Assembly (NCBI GenBank): GCA_019449555.1
Contig: JAGRPN010000243.1
Location: forward strand, 1 to 32,747
From: Ramlibacter sp.
Lineage (GTDB): Bacteria; Pseudomonadota; Gammaproteobacteria; Burkholderiales; Burkholderiaceae_C
DNA length: 32,747 nucleotides
Reading direction: 5' to 3'
Numbering within the stretch: position 1 is the stretch's first letter; the number at the start of each line of letters is the position of its first letter. Position numbers and translations under genes: made by a program. Shown here piece after piece: positions 1 through 9,770 of this stretch. Below the pieces are notes generated by a model that had not been told where the DNA came from, made no database searches, and saw only the letters and a program-made list of their open reading frames with translations.

Positions 1-798
1 AGGAACGCCATTGCGCTGGCGGAAACCTCGCGCGGCGTGTACACGGGCCGCTATGTCATTGCGCGCGACGACCGCGTCGGCGAGGACAGCGCGATCCGCG
101 CGATCCTGCGGCGCGGCAATCTGACCGTCGCCGCAAACTACAACTTCCCGCCCGATATCGGCAATGTGGCGTCGGCGCCCCCGCCGCCGGCCGAGTTGCG
201 GATCGAACGGTTCGACATGGCGACGGTGGACCGCATCGAGCCCGGCGCGGAACTCCGGTTCACGCTTGAAGGCGCGCCCGGTGCGATGGCCTTCGTGGAC
301 TTGCCCGGCATCGAACGCAACGTTCGCCTGCGCGAAATCCGCCCCGGCCATTACGAGGGCCGGTACACGATCCGGACCTCGGACAATCTCGACATGCGTG
401 GGCCGGTGGTCGCCAGGTTGCGCGCCGGCGACCGCATCGTGACCGCGAGCCTGGCCCATCCGATGATGGCCGCCGGGCCGGCCAACGTGCCGATCCGTAT
501 CCTGAGCCACTCGAACAACGCGCAGGTCCAGGGCGGTGAAACGCACGTGCGGGGCCGCACTGCGCCGTTCGCGACGGTGCAGGTCAGGGTCGACGCGGTG
601 CCGCCGGTGGTCGGCCAATTCGGCGTGGCGCAGCGGGTTTTCGAGCAAACGCTGCAGGCGGACGCGAACGGGCACTTCGATTTCAGCTTCAACTCGCCGT
701 TCCCGGTGTCGGGCACGCGCTACGACATCTCGATGGTCGCCAACAAGGCGGACGTGACCACGGAGGCGCGCCTCACGCTGTACCAGCGGCAAGGCTGA
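1..798 (+). CDS. hypothetical protein, 3' part only (5' end is outside the window)
   Basis: The reading frame is open from base 1 (RNAIALAETSRGVYTGRY...) to the TGA at 796-798. A Y-x-G-R-Y module occurs twice. Confidence 0.7.
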   Translation, partial: RNAIALAETSRGVYTGRYVIARDDRVGEDSAIRAILRRGNLTVAANYNFPPDIGNVASAPPPPAELRIERFDMATVDRIEPGAELRFTLEGAPGAMAFVDLPGIERNVRLREIRPGHYEGRYTIRTSDNLDMRGPVVARLRAGDRIVTASLAHPMMAAGPANVPIRILSHSNNAQVQGGETHVRGRTAPFATVQVRVDAVPPVVGQFGVAQRVFEQTLQADANGHFDFSFNSPFPVSGTRYDISMVANKADVTTEARLTLYQRQG

Positions 799-863
799 CC
801 CGTGTTGACCGCAGCAAGGGACCGAGTCTGGCAGCTCGGCCTTAGCTGCGGAATGCGTAACAG

Positions 864-892
864 TTGACGGCTGCTTACTCGTAACTTACAGT
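864..892 (+). promoter_or_regulatory. putative sigma70 promoter: TTGACG (864-869), 17 bp spacer, TACAGT (887-892)
   Basis: 5/6 match at -35 and 4/6 at -10 with 17 bp spacing. It lies upstream of the ORF at 937 and overlaps a palindromic GTAAcTTAC. Confidence 0.5.
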
Positions 893-913
893 GGGCTGAC
901 TCGTAACTTACAG
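877..913. repeat. direct repeat ACTCGTAACTTACAG x2 (877-891 and 899-913, 22 bp period), each with the palindrome GTAAcTTAC
   Basis: Two identical 15-mers read directly. The inner 9-mer is an inverted repeat (GTAA-C-TTAC). Confidence 0.85.
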
Positions 914-936
914 CCTGGGACGGCCGGGAGATCGTG

Positions 937-1197
937 ATGAAGCTCGCCGAACTGCAACGCATCAAGCGATGGCACGTCGCCCATCGCGGGGACCACCCGG
1001 TCGAGTACCACCTCTGGGACGCAGTGCTCACCTTATGGGTAATGGGTTGGGTCGGCTGGTTGCCGGCGTACGCCTTCGAGCAGCTTTGGGGACTGCCGCT
1101 TTGCGCCCTGGCCGCCGCCGCGCCGAGCCTGTATGTCGGCTGGCGATTGAAAGCGCACCGCGCGCACAAATTGCGCTGCGACTGGCTCGCCGCGTAA
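937..1197 (+). CDS. small putative membrane protein (about 86 aa)
   Basis: ORF with a GGGAG ribosome-binding-like site before ATG 937 and hydrophobic segments (VLTLWVMGWVGWLPAYAF; LPLCALAAAAPSLYVGW). Confidence 0.5.
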   Translation: MKLAELQRIKRWHVAHRGDHPVEYHLWDAVLTLWVMGWVGWLPAYAFEQLWGLPLCALAAAAPSLYVGWRLKAHRAHKLRCDWLAA

Positions 1198-1297
1198 CGC
1201 CGGGTTCGAGCCTTCCGCCTTGTCCCGCATTTGCCACGCGACCGCATGGCACGGCATTACATTGGCGCCAACCGCTCGTCGCGAAAGGGCTCCCCCG

Positions 1298-2128
1298 ATG
1301 CAATGCTTCACTTTGGACCGACAGGATCACATCGCGCACCTGGTGCTCAGCCGGCCGGAGGCCCTGAACACGATGCACCCGACCTTCTGGCGCGAGCTGG
1401 ACGAGGTGCTGGCACAGCTGCACCGCGACGGCCAAAGCCGCGCGCTCGTCATCTCGTCGACGGGCAAGCACTTCAGTGCCGGCATGGCGCTGGACACGTT
1501 CGGCGGTGACATCGCCATGGACGACGCGACGCCGGAAGGGCGCGCCGCGATTTTCGACCTGTTGACCGAAATGCAGGCGACGTTCACCCGCCTCGAGAGC
1601 CTGCGCATCCCCGTGATTGCCGCCATCCAGGGCGGTTGCATCGGCGGCGCCGTGGACATGGTGACGGCCTGCTGCATCCGCTACGCGAGCGCCGATGCGT
1701 TCTTCTGCGTCCAGGAAATCAACATCGGCATGGTGGCCGACGTCGGCACCCTGCAGCGGCTGCCCAAACTCGTGCCGCTCGGCGTGGTGAAGGAGCTCGC
1801 GTACACGGGCCGCCGCCTGTCCGCCCAGAAGGCATTGGGCTACGGGCTCGTGAATGAGGTGTTCGAGACGCACGAGGGGATGGTTGCGGCGGCCCTGCAG
1901 TGTGCGCGCGAGATCGCCGCCAAGCCGCCGGTCGCGGTCTGGGGCACGAAACAGGTCATCCACTATGCCCGTGACCACTCGGTGGAAGACTCGCTCAAGC
2001 AGATGGGCTGGATCCAGGGTGCGATCTGGAGCAACGCCCATGTGCGCGAAGCGGTCACGGCCATGAAGGAAAAGCGCGCCGGCGCCTTCCCGGATTTGGC
2101 GTCGTTGACTTCCTTCAGGGATGCGTAG
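1298..2128 (+). CDS. enoyl-CoA hydratase/isomerase (crotonase) family protein
   Basis: Crotonase motifs: SSTGKHFSAGMALD, PVIAAIQGGCIGGAVDMVTACCIRYAS. ATG 1298 has an upstream GAAAGGG. Confidence 0.9.
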   Translation: MQCFTLDRQDHIAHLVLSRPEALNTMHPTFWRELDEVLAQLHRDGQSRALVISSTGKHFSAGMALDTFGGDIAMDDATPEGRAAIFDLLTEMQATFTRLESLRIPVIAAIQGGCIGGAVDMVTACCIRYASADAFFCVQEINIGMVADVGTLQRLPKLVPLGVVKELAYTGRRLSAQKALGYGLVNEVFETHEGMVAAALQCAREIAAKPPVAVWGTKQVIHYARDHSVEDSLKQMGWIQGAIWSNAHVREAVTAMKEKRAGAFPDLASLTSFRDA

Positions 2129-2152
2129 CGCCCGAGGCGGCTAACCGGGGCA

Positions 2153-3001
2153 CTACTGCCGCGCAGTGCGCACGTTCGGCGGCGGCGCCATCGGATGGCT
2201 GGTGCGAAACGGGTTGATGTCCAGCCCGCCGCGGCGTGTGTAGCGCGCGTACACCACGAGCTTGACCGGCTTGCAGCGCCGCCAGACGTCCATGAAGATG
2301 CGCTCGACGCATTGCTCGTGGAATTCGTGGTGGTTGCGGAAACTCACGAGATAGCGCAGCAGCCCGCCCTGCTCGATCTGCGGCCCGCTGTAGCGGATCT
2401 GCACGCTGCCCCAGTCGGGCTGCCCCGTCACGAGGCAGTTGCTCTTGAGCAGGTTGGACGTCAGCACCTCTTGGACCGGTTGCTCGCCGAAAGCTGCCGT
2501 CAGCAGTTCCGGCGCCGGGGTGTACTGCGTGCACTCGATGTCGAGCCGGTCCAGGCTGAGGCCATCCAGTTCATGCACCGGCTCGCGGTCGAACTGGTCC
2601 GGCAGCAGGATACGCACGCCCACCGAGGATTGCGCCGGCGCTCCTCGCCAGACGGCTTCGCTCACGTCGGCGCGGATGCGCTCGCGCACCTCGTCCACCG
2701 ACGCAAAAGCCGTGTTGCTGAAGCTGTTGAGGTAAAGCTTGAACGACTTGCTCTCGACGATGTTGGCGCTCTCGCAGGGGACCGTCACGTGCGCGATCGC
2801 CACCTGCGGCTTGCCGCGCGGCGTGAGCCAGCTCAGCTCGAAGGCGGTCCAGAGATCGGCGCCGAAAAAAGGCACCGGGCCGGGTAAACCCAATTCCACG
2901 CGCTTGGGCAGGCGCGACACCGGGAATAGCAGCGCGGGGTCGTACCGGTCCACGTACGCGGCCGGTTTGCCGAGTTGCGATTGGTCGGGCGTGTTCGTCA
3001 T
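2153..3001 (-). CDS. queF: NADPH-dependent 7-cyano-7-deazaguanine reductase QueF
   Basis: [34 protein letters not shown]...[26 protein letters not shown] and C-terminal [20 protein letters not shown]. Confidence 0.95.
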   Translation of the reverse strand: MTNTPDQSQLGKPAAYVDRYDPALLFPVSRLPKRVELGLPGPVPFFGADLWTAFELSWLTPRGKPQVAIAHVTVPCESANIVESKSFKLYLNSFSNTAFASVDEVRERIRADVSEAVWRGAPAQSSVGVRILLPDQFDREPVHELDGLSLDRLDIECTQYTPAPELLTAAFGEQPVQEVLTSNLLKSNCLVTGQPDWGSVQIRYSGPQIEQGGLLRYLVSFRNHHEFHEQCVERIFMDVWRRCKPVKLVVYARYTRRGGLDINPFRTSHPMAPPPNVRTARQ

Positions 3002-3008
3002 GAAAGAC

Positions 3009-3902
3009 TCAAGCCGGCTCGAGGTGCGGCAGCAGCCTCTCGAGCACCCGTTCCACGACGCCAGGCGCCAGGTCGTGGCCCATGCCTTCGATGCCCAGGA
3101 ACTTCGCGCCGGAAATGCGCCGCGCGGTGTCCAGCCCGCAGGCGATCGGCACCAGGGGATCCTCCTTGCCGTGCAACACCAGAGTGGGAGTCGTGATGCG
3201 CGGCAGCTCGTCGGCACGGCGCGCATCCGCGGCAACGGCCGCCATCTGCCGCACGCTGCCCGCGGGATGGTAGTTGCGGCGGATGGATGCGAGCTCGCCG
3301 GCCCGCAGCACTGCCTCGTCGAACGGAAACCCCGGGCTGCCGATTGCGTTGAACAGGCGGACATAGTGTTCGACCACTGCCTGCTCGTCGCGCCCCGCGG
3401 GCCGGCCGAGGAGCACGCGCAGCACGTGCGGCTTCGGGCCGGGCAGGTGGCGAGCGCCGCTGGAACCCATGATGCTGCCCAGGCTGAGCACACGATGCGG
3501 GGCGGCCAGTGCGACGCGCTGGGCAATCATCGCCCCCATGCTCACGCCGACCACATGCGCACGCTCGATGACCAGCGCGTCGAGCACGCCGATGGCATCG
3601 GCTGCCATGTCGTGCACGCTGTACGGCGCATGGACGGGAAAACCGGCGCGGTATTTGAGGCCCTCCCACAGCAGGTTGGGCACGCGGAGATGGTCGAAGT
3701 GCTGCGACAGCCCGATGTCGCGGTTATCGAAGCATACGACCCGAAAGCCATGGCCGATCAGGGCCTGCATGAACGCCGGCGGCCAGGCGACGAGCTGCAT
3801 GCCCATGCCCATGATCAGCAGGACAACCGGCCGGCGGGGCTGGGCATCATCAGCGCCCGTGTCCTCGACTTCGAGCCAGATGTCGTTGGCCTTGATTTTC
3901 AC
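3009..3902 (-). CDS. alpha/beta fold hydrolase
   Basis: [21 protein letters not shown], nucleophile elbow GVSMGAMIA, and C-terminal GMGHD. GTG start inferred at 3902. Confidence 0.88.
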   Translation of the reverse strand: MKIKANDIWLEVEDTGADDAQPRRPVVLLIMGMGMQLVAWPPAFMQALIGHGFRVVCFDNRDIGLSQHFDHLRVPNLLWEGLKYRAGFPVHAPYSVHDMAADAIGVLDALVIERAHVVGVSMGAMIAQRVALAAPHRVLSLGSIMGSSGARHLPGPKPHVLRVLLGRPAGRDEQAVVEHYVRLFNAIGSPGFPFDEAVLRAGELASIRRNYHPAGSVRQMAAVAADARRADELPRITTPTLVLHGKEDPLVPIACGLDTARRISGAKFLGIEGMGHDLAPGVVERVLERLLPHLEPA

Positions 3903-3909
3903 GGCGTGG

Positions 3910-4770
3910 TCACAGGAAGCGCCGCTCGCGCAGCCACTTGGTGGCGATCCATTTCTCACCCGCCACGACGGGCGAGCCGCCATGCAAGGTCCGGGTGGAC
4001 GGGTGCGCTCGCTCGTAGCTGAAAAACACCGCATTGCCGCGCTTCGGGGCGATCTCGAGGTGGACTTCCGGGAACACCGTGCCACCCCCCTTGTCCGGTT
4101 CCGCCAGGTACATGATCACGGTGCCGACCCGCTGGCCGCCGCGTTTGAGAATGGTCGGCGTGCCCGGTTCGGCCGGGTCGAAGTAGTCGTAATGCGGTTT
4201 GTATTCCGTGCCGGGCCGGTAGTGAAGCACCTGCAGGCCTTCGCCCCGTTCCTCGGGCCAGTTGACCAGCCGCGCGATGCGGGCCTCGATGCGCCGCACC
4301 AGCTCGTTTTCGCCGCGCTGGAAGAACATCCCATTGCTGGTCCGGTCGGCATTGACTTCCTCGCCGCCGGTCTTGATCGCCACGGTGAGCGAGCGCGCGA
4401 GCCGGGGCTTCGCCAGCGCGATCAGTTGCTCGCATTCCTCGTCCGACAGCAGCCCGCCGAAGACGACCACGCGCGGCTGGTACATCGCCTGCAGTATGCA
4501 GACCTGGCGGTCGCCGGCGTCGAGGTACAGCGGCGAATCGTCCAGGCTGGGGTCCGGCACTTCCACGGCCGGGGGCAGGCCTTGGTCCACCGCCCGCTGT
4601 TCCAGGTGATGGCGCAAGGTCGCCTCCATTGCTTCGACGGCGACCTCCTCGGCCCAACCCGAGGCCAGCATGGACTTGAGCACGGCTTCAGCGCTATGGC
4701 CCGCCTGCGCCTGCTGGACGATCCACTGCCGCAGCTCCGGCGTGATTTGCTGTGTCTGGGCCGTTTTCAT
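3910..4770 (-). CDS. 2OG-Fe(II) oxygenase, prolyl 4-hydroxylase alpha-subunit-like
   Basis: P4H core: LSDEECEQLIALAKPRL, HYDYFDP, LAEPDKGGGTVFPEV, KRGNAVFFSY...HGGSPVVAGEKWIATKWLRER. Confidence 0.9.
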   Translation of the reverse strand: MKTAQTQQITPELRQWIVQQAQAGHSAEAVLKSMLASGWAEEVAVEAMEATLRHHLEQRAVDQGLPPAVEVPDPSLDDSPLYLDAGDRQVCILQAMYQPRVVVFGGLLSDEECEQLIALAKPRLARSLTVAIKTGGEEVNADRTSNGMFFQRGENELVRRIEARIARLVNWPEERGEGLQVLHYRPGTEYKPHYDYFDPAEPGTPTILKRGGQRVGTVIMYLAEPDKGGGTVFPEVHLEIAPKRGNAVFFSYERAHPSTRTLHGGSPVVAGEKWIATKWLRERRFL

Positions 4771-5543
4771 GGTTGCGTCTTGCGTCTGAACACGATCCGG
4801 TCGGGCTTGGACGCTCCGGCATCGAACGAATACCCTTCCAGTTTGAAACCCTCCAGCTGCCTCGGCGTCGAGACCCGGCGCTCGATCGCATCGCGCGCCA
4901 TCAGTCCACGCGCCTTCTTGGCCGAGAAGCTGACGATCTTGTACGCGCCACCCCTCCATTCCTGGAACACGCAATCGAGGACCCTGGCCTTCAGGGCGGC
5001 GCGGTCCACCGCCTTGGAGTATTCCTGCGACGCCAGGTTCACCACCACCGGCGTCTTGTCGGCCGCCAACCGGCGATTCAGGTAACCGGTGATGCGCCCG
5101 GCCCAGAACTCGTAAAGGTTCCTCGCAGCCCCAACCGGCAACGCGGTGCCCATCTCGAGCCGGTAAGGCTGGATCCGGTCGAGCGGCCGCAACACGCCGT
5201 ACAGGCCGCTCAGGATGCACAGATGGTCCTGGGCCCACTCCAGATCGCCCGGCGCCAGCGTTTTCGCGCTCAGGCCGTCGTACACGTCCCCGTTGAAGGC
5301 CAGCACCGCCTGCTTCGAATTCTTCGCGGTGAACCGGGACGACCACGCCTGGTAGCGCGCCACATTGAGGGCGGCCAGTTTGTCGCTCAATTCCATCAGC
5401 CGGGCAATCTGTTGGGGCGACTTTTCCCTCAGGACCCCGATCAGTTCGGCCGATTCGCGGGCGAACCGCGTTTTCGTGTGCGGCAGGTCGCCCGCAGGGG
5501 TGTCGTAGTCCAGCGACTTCGCCGGCGAGAGCAGGAAGAGCAT
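4767..5543 (-). CDS. yaaA: peroxide stress protein YaaA (DUF328)
   Basis: MLFLLSPAKSLDYDTP, LYGVLRPLDRIQPYRLEMG, NLASQEYSKAV, FSAKKARGLMARD. Confidence 0.93.
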   Translation of the reverse strand: MLFLLSPAKSLDYDTPAGDLPHTKTRFARESAELIGVLREKSPQQIARLMELSDKLAALNVARYQAWSSRFTAKNSKQAVLAFNGDVYDGLSAKTLAPGDLEWAQDHLCILSGLYGVLRPLDRIQPYRLEMGTALPVGAARNLYEFWAGRITGYLNRRLAADKTPVVVNLASQEYSKAVDRAALKARVLDCVFQEWRGGAYKIVSFSAKKARGLMARDAIERRVSTPRQLEGFKLEGYSFDAGASKPDRIVFRRKTQP

Positions 5544-5581
5544 GGCGGAATTATCGTGATTAGCCGTTTTTGGTGTTGGCC

Positions 5582-5607
5582 AGCGCCGGCGGTCGCGAGC
5601 CGGCGCT
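5582..5607 (-). terminator. possible terminator hairpin (9 bp perfect stem, 8 nt loop)
   Basis: AGCGCCGGC-ggtcgcga-GCCGGCGCT right after the stop codon of the minus-strand ORF at 5607. There is no U-tract. Confidence 0.35.
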
Positions 5608-5885
5608 CAGCCCCTCCACCCGCGGCTGAGCGCCCATTGGCAGCTGCCGACCGCCAGCACCAACGCCGCGTACGTAACCATCTTTCCGTCGACGCCGAAA
5701 TGCCACAGGCCGGCCCCCAGCACCAGCACGCCCACTATTGAATTAATAGCGGCCTGGCCCCACCAGGGGTAGGATGCAGGCCTGCGGGGCATCAGGATGC
5801 GAGCGGCCAGCGCGACCACCAGGGCGATGGCGACGGCCGGCGCAGCGAAGCTGAGCAGGTGCAGGAAAAGGTCCAAAGGGCCCAT
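5607..5885 (-). CDS. small hypothetical membrane protein
   Basis: MGPLDLFLHLLSFAAPAVAIALVVALAARIL... with several hydrophobic segments; divergent from hemA. Confidence 0.6.
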   Translation of the reverse strand: MGPLDLFLHLLSFAAPAVAIALVVALAARILMPRRPASYPWWGQAAINSIVGVLVLGAGLWHFGVDGKMVTYAALVLAVGSCQWALSRGWRG

Positions 5886-5932
5886 TTGGAGGGACTTGAT
5901 AATTCGCAAGTGCTTGAAAATCGGGCAAATTT

Positions 5933-5938
5933 TATAAT
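5933..5938 (+). promoter_or_regulatory. -10 box TATAAT directly upstream of hemA ATG (possible leaderless start)
   Basis: Perfect TATAAT ending 6 nt before ATG 5945; no Shine-Dalgarno in the intervening TCCGCC. Confidence 0.5.
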
Positions 5939-5944
5939 TCCGCC

Positions 5945-7204
5945 ATGGCAGTCTGGGCTTTAGGGATCAACCACACGACCGCGCCGCTGGATTTGCGCGG
6001 CCGTTTCGCCTATGCCATCGACCAGGTCGAACCCACGCTGAGGGCCCTGCGCGCCTCATTGTCGCGCCGCCCGGAAGCCGCCATCCTGTCCACCTGCAAC
6101 CGCACGGAAATCTACTGCGCGGGCGAACACGGCGACATCGACAACACGCTGGACTGGCTCGCCCAGTCGGGCGGCGTCTCGCCGGTCCTGCTGCGGTCGC
6201 ACGCCTATACGCTGCACGACGGAATGGCCGCGCGCCACGCCTTCCGGGTCGCGAGCGGGCTGGATTCCATGGTCCTGGGCGAGCCGCAGATCCTCGGGCA
6301 GATGAAGGACGCGGTGCGCGTCGCCGACCAGGCCGGCGCGCTGGGCACCACGCTCAACCAGTTGTTCCAGCGTTCCTTTGCCGTCGCCAAGGAGGTGCGG
6401 ACTTCCACGGAGATCGGGGCGCATTCCATCAGCATGGCGGCCGCGGCGGTCCGCCTGGCCAGCCAGTTGTTCGAGGACCTGGGCCAGATCCGCGTGCTGT
6501 TCGTCGGCGCGGGCGAAATGGTCGAACTGGCGGCGACGCATTTTGCGGCCCGCAACCCCAAGGGCATCGCCATCGCGAATCGCACGCTCGAACGCGGCGA
6601 GCGGCTGGCCACGCGCTTCGGCGGCGAGGTGATGCGGCTGGCGGACCTGCCGGCGCGCCTGCACGAATTCGACGCCGTCATCAGCTGCACTGCGAGCACC
6701 CTGCCGATCATCGGCCTCGGCGCCGTCGAGCGCGCGCTCAAGTCGCGCAAGCACCGGCCGATGTTCATGGTCGACCTGGCGGTGCCGCGCGATATCGAAC
6801 CCGAGGTCAAGGACCTCGAAGACGTCTATCTCTACACCGTGGACGACCTCGCGAGCGTAGTCCAGACTGGGCAAGCCAATCGCCAGGCGGCCGTGGCCCA
6901 GGCCGAAGCCATCATCGATGCGGGCGTGCAGAGCTTCCTGCATTGGATGGACCAGCGCCGCAGCGTGCCGCTGATCCAGCAGCTCAACGCCCAGGCCGAC
7001 GAATGGCGCGCACTGGAACTGGCGCGCGCGCGCAAGATGCTCGCCAAGGGCGAGAACGTCGATGCGGTGCTGGAAGCGCTCTCCAAGGGGCTGACCCAGA
7101 AGATGCTGCACGGCGCGATGGCGGAGCTGCATGCGGGCGATGCCGAGGCGCGCCAGCGCGCCAGCTCGGCGATCCAGCATTTCTTCCTGCGCAAAGAGCG
7201 TTAG
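5945..7204 (+). CDS. hemA: glutamyl-tRNA reductase
   Basis: [65 protein letters not shown]. Confidence 0.97.
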   Translation: MAVWALGINHTTAPLDLRGRFAYAIDQVEPTLRALRASLSRRPEAAILSTCNRTEIYCAGEHGDIDNTLDWLAQSGGVSPVLLRSHAYTLHDGMAARHAFRVASGLDSMVLGEPQILGQMKDAVRVADQAGALGTTLNQLFQRSFAVAKEVRTSTEIGAHSISMAAAAVRLASQLFEDLGQIRVLFVGAGEMVELAATHFAARNPKGIAIANRTLERGERLATRFGGEVMRLADLPARLHEFDAVISCTASTLPIIGLGAVERALKSRKHRPMFMVDLAVPRDIEPEVKDLEDVYLYTVDDLASVVQTGQANRQAAVAQAEAIIDAGVQSFLHWMDQRRSVPLIQQLNAQADEWRALELARARKMLAKGENVDAVLEALSKGLTQKMLHGAMAELHAGDAEARQRASSAIQHFFLRKER

Positions 7205-7238
7205 CTGGGCTGCGCGCCAGCGGGATCCCCGGCCTGTC

Positions 7239-7297
7239 ATGCCGGGCCCCGACCCGGCATCCATGCGCCTCGCATGGATTGCGGATGCAATCCGCAA
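7239..7297. repeat. three consecutive hairpins between hemA and prfA
   Basis: ATGCCGGG-ccccga-CCCGGCAT (7239-7260); ATCCATGCG-cct-CGCATGGAT (7259-7279); TTGCGGAT-gca-ATCCGCAA (7279-7297). Confidence 0.8.
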
Positions 7298-7321
7298 GGA
7301 CAGCCCCATCACGATTCCGCT

Positions 7322-8416
7322 ATGAAATCATTCCTGCGCCAGCAACTCGAACGCTACCCGGTCCGCCTGAACGAGCTCGATTTCTTCCTCTCGCAGCCGG
7401 AGGTGGTCACCGACATGGAGCGGTTTCGCGCCCTCACGCGCGAACATGCGGAGGTGAGCGAGGTCGCCGCCTTGTACGAGCGCTTCAGGCAGCGTGAAGA
7501 CGCCCTGGCGCAGGCGCAGGAGATGTTGCAGGACCCGGAGATGGCGGAGATGGCCCGCGATGAGATCGCCGCGATCGAGGTCGAACTGCCGCTGCTGGAG
7601 GAAGAACTGCAGCGCATGTTGCTGCCCAAGGACCCGGACGATGTGCGCAACACGTTCATCGAAATCCGCGCCGGCACGGGCGGCGACGAATCCGCCCTGT
7701 TCGCGGGCGACCTGCTGCGCATGTACACGCGCTACGCCGAGCGCCAGGGCTGGCGCACCGAAATCGTGAGCGAAAGCCCCGGTGAAGTCGGCGGCTGCAA
7801 GGAAGTGGTCATCCGCGTGATCGGCGAGGGCGCTTACGGAAAACTCAAGTTCGAGTCGGGCGGCCACCGGGTCCAGCGCGTGCCCGCCACGGAAACCCAG
7901 GGGCGCATCCATACCAGCGCCTGCACCGTGGCGGCCCTGCCGGAGCCCGACGAAGCGCAGGCGGTCCAGATCAATCCCGCCGACCTGCGCATCGATACCT
8001 ACCGCGCCAGCGGGGCCGGTGGCCAGCACGTGAACAAGACCGACTCGGCCGTGCGCATCACGCACCTGCCCACGGGCATCGTGGCCGAATGCCAGGACGA
8101 TCGCTCGCAGCACCGCAACAAGGCGAAAGCCATGCAGGTGCTGGCCGCGCGCATCAAGGAAAAAGAGCGTTCGGAGCGAGCCGCCAAGGAGGCCGCCACG
8201 CGCAAGGGCCTGATCGGCAGCGGCGACCGCAGCGACCGCATCCGCACCTACAACTTCCCGCAGGGGCGCATGACCGACCACCGCATCAACCTGACGCTGT
8301 ACAAATTGCAGTTCGTCATGGAAGGCGAGCTGGACGAAGTGATCGACGCGCTGTTGCTGGCACGCAAGGCCGAGCAATTGGAGGAGCTGGAATTCAGCCA
8401 GGGGGCGGCACGGTGA
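7322..8416 (+). CDS. prfA: peptide chain release factor 1
   Basis: [49 protein letters not shown] (GGQ motif). Confidence 0.97.
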   Translation: MKSFLRQQLERYPVRLNELDFFLSQPEVVTDMERFRALTREHAEVSEVAALYERFRQREDALAQAQEMLQDPEMAEMARDEIAAIEVELPLLEEELQRMLLPKDPDDVRNTFIEIRAGTGGDESALFAGDLLRMYTRYAERQGWRTEIVSESPGEVGGCKEVVIRVIGEGAYGKLKFESGGHRVQRVPATETQGRIHTSACTVAALPEPDEAQAVQINPADLRIDTYRASGAGGQHVNKTDSAVRITHLPTGIVAECQDDRSQHRNKAKAMQVLAARIKEKERSERAAKEAATRKGLIGSGDRSDRIRTYNFPQGRMTDHRINLTLYKLQFVMEGELDEVIDALLLARKAEQLEELEFSQGAAR

Positions 8417-9234
8417 ACGTGGCCGCCGCGCTGGCAGCGGCGCAATCGCACGGCCTCGAAAGGCTCGACGCGCAATTGCTGCTGCTGCACGCGCTGGGGC
8501 GGGCAGACAGCGATCGAGCGTGGCTGCTCGCGCACGACGCGGACCGGCTCGCCGCCGACGCGTACGCGGCCTTCGCGGCCCTGTGCGCGCGCCGGGCGAC
8601 GGGTGAACCGCTCGCGTATATCGTCGGGCGCAAGGAATTCTTCGGTCTCGACCTGCGGATCGACCGCCGGGTGCTGGTGCCGCGGCCGGAGACGGAGACG
8701 CTGGTCGAGTGGGCGCTCGAGACGATCGACGAGCGTGCACATGTGATCGACCTCGGCACCGGCAGCGGCGCGATCGCGTTGGCGCTCAAACACGCACGGC
8801 CGCAAGCGCGGGTCGAAGCCGTGGACCAGAGCGCCGCGGCGCTCGACGTCGCCCGCGAGAATGCCCGCCGCCTTTCGCTGGACGTGCGGTTTGCCGCCGC
8901 CTCGTGGCTGGCGAACAACGACGAACGATACGACCTGATCGTGAGCAATCCACCTTACGTCGCGGACGGCGATCCGCACCTGGCGGCGTTGCAGCACGAA
9001 CCGCTCGGGGCGCTGCAGTCTGGCCCTGACGGCCTCAGGGATATTCGCACAATCGTCGCGCAGGCGCCGCACCATCTGCAACGGGGCGGCTGGCTCATGC
9101 TGGAACACGGCTGGGATCAGGCCGAGGCAGTGCGCGGCCTGCTGCGCGCCGCGGGCCTGCGGGAGGTCGCCAGCCGACGCGACCTTGCGGGCATCGAACG
9201 CTGCTCGGGCGGCAGATGGCTTGAACTGGGATAA
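8413..9234 (+). CDS. prmC: peptide chain release factor N5-glutamine methyltransferase
   Basis: [42 protein letters not shown] start overlaps the prfA TGA. Confidence 0.95.
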   Translation: MNVAAALAAAQSHGLERLDAQLLLLHALGRADSDRAWLLAHDADRLAADAYAAFAALCARRATGEPLAYIVGRKEFFGLDLRIDRRVLVPRPETETLVEWALETIDERAHVIDLGTGSGAIALALKHARPQARVEAVDQSAAALDVARENARRLSLDVRFAAASWLANNDERYDLIVSNPPYVADGDPHLAALQHEPLGALQSGPDGLRDIRTIVAQAPHHLQRGGWLMLEHGWDQAEAVRGLLRAAGLREVASRRDLAGIERCSGGRWLELG

Positions 9235-9282
9235 TTCATACCGATATTTACCGGGCCTCGGAGCCTGCAAGGAGTTTTTTCA

Positions 9283-9609
9283 ATGAGCGACGTTCAGCAA
9301 CGCATCGACCAGCTCGTCAAGAACAGCGACGTGCTGCTGTTCATGAAGGGCGACCCCAACTTTCCCATGTGCGGTTTTTCGGGCCGCGCGATCCAGATCC
9401 TCAAGGCCTGCGGCCTCGATACGAAGGGCCTGACGACCGTGAACGTGCTCGAGGACGACGAGATCCGCCAGGCCATCAAGGAATACAGCAACTGGCCCAC
9501 CATTCCCCAGCTGTTCGTGAAGGGCGAATTCGTGGGCGGCTCCGACATCATGATGGAGATGTACGAGAGCGGCGAACTGCAGCAGGTGCTGGGCGCCCCG
9601 AAGGGCTAA
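9283..9609 (+). CDS. grxD: monothiol glutaredoxin (CGFS type, Grx4/GrxD)
   Basis: LLFMKGDPNFPMCGFSGRAIQIL...NWPTIPQLFVKGEFVGGSDIMMEMYESGEL; AAGGAG upstream. Confidence 0.96.
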   Translation: MSDVQQRIDQLVKNSDVLLFMKGDPNFPMCGFSGRAIQILKACGLDTKGLTTVNVLEDDEIRQAIKEYSNWPTIPQLFVKGEFVGGSDIMMEMYESGELQQVLGAPKG

Positions 9610-9770
9610 TCTCCACAAAGACAAGTCCGCGACGCTGGAGGCGGCGCGTTTCGTCCTGGAGCGTAGCGGATACCGTAGCGGTTATCTGACATTGGTTTGC
9701 GCGGACTGCGCTATTCGATTGAACTCTGGCACAGCTTATGCTCGAATGAAGCGGTGAAAAGGAGTGGTCG

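Noticed and set aside
822-849. Overlapping stems CCGAG/CTCGG and GCAGCT/AGCTGC after the first gene
   Set aside because: Short stems, no U-tract; could arise by chance in this composition.
2739-5085. Long plus-strand ORFs (427 and 538 aa) across queF, hydrolase and P4H genes
   Set aside because: Antisense to three well-supported coding genes; no domain signal.
7328-8740. 470 aa minus-strand ORF opposite prfA/prmC
   Set aside because: Shadow ORF; prfA and prmC are unambiguous on the plus strand.
9624-9707. Inverted repeat AGTCCGCG/CGCGGACT and the direct repeat CGTAGCGG x2 between grxD and the AAA+ gene
   Set aside because: Short arms 68 nt apart and weak repeats; too little to claim an RNA gene or mobile element.
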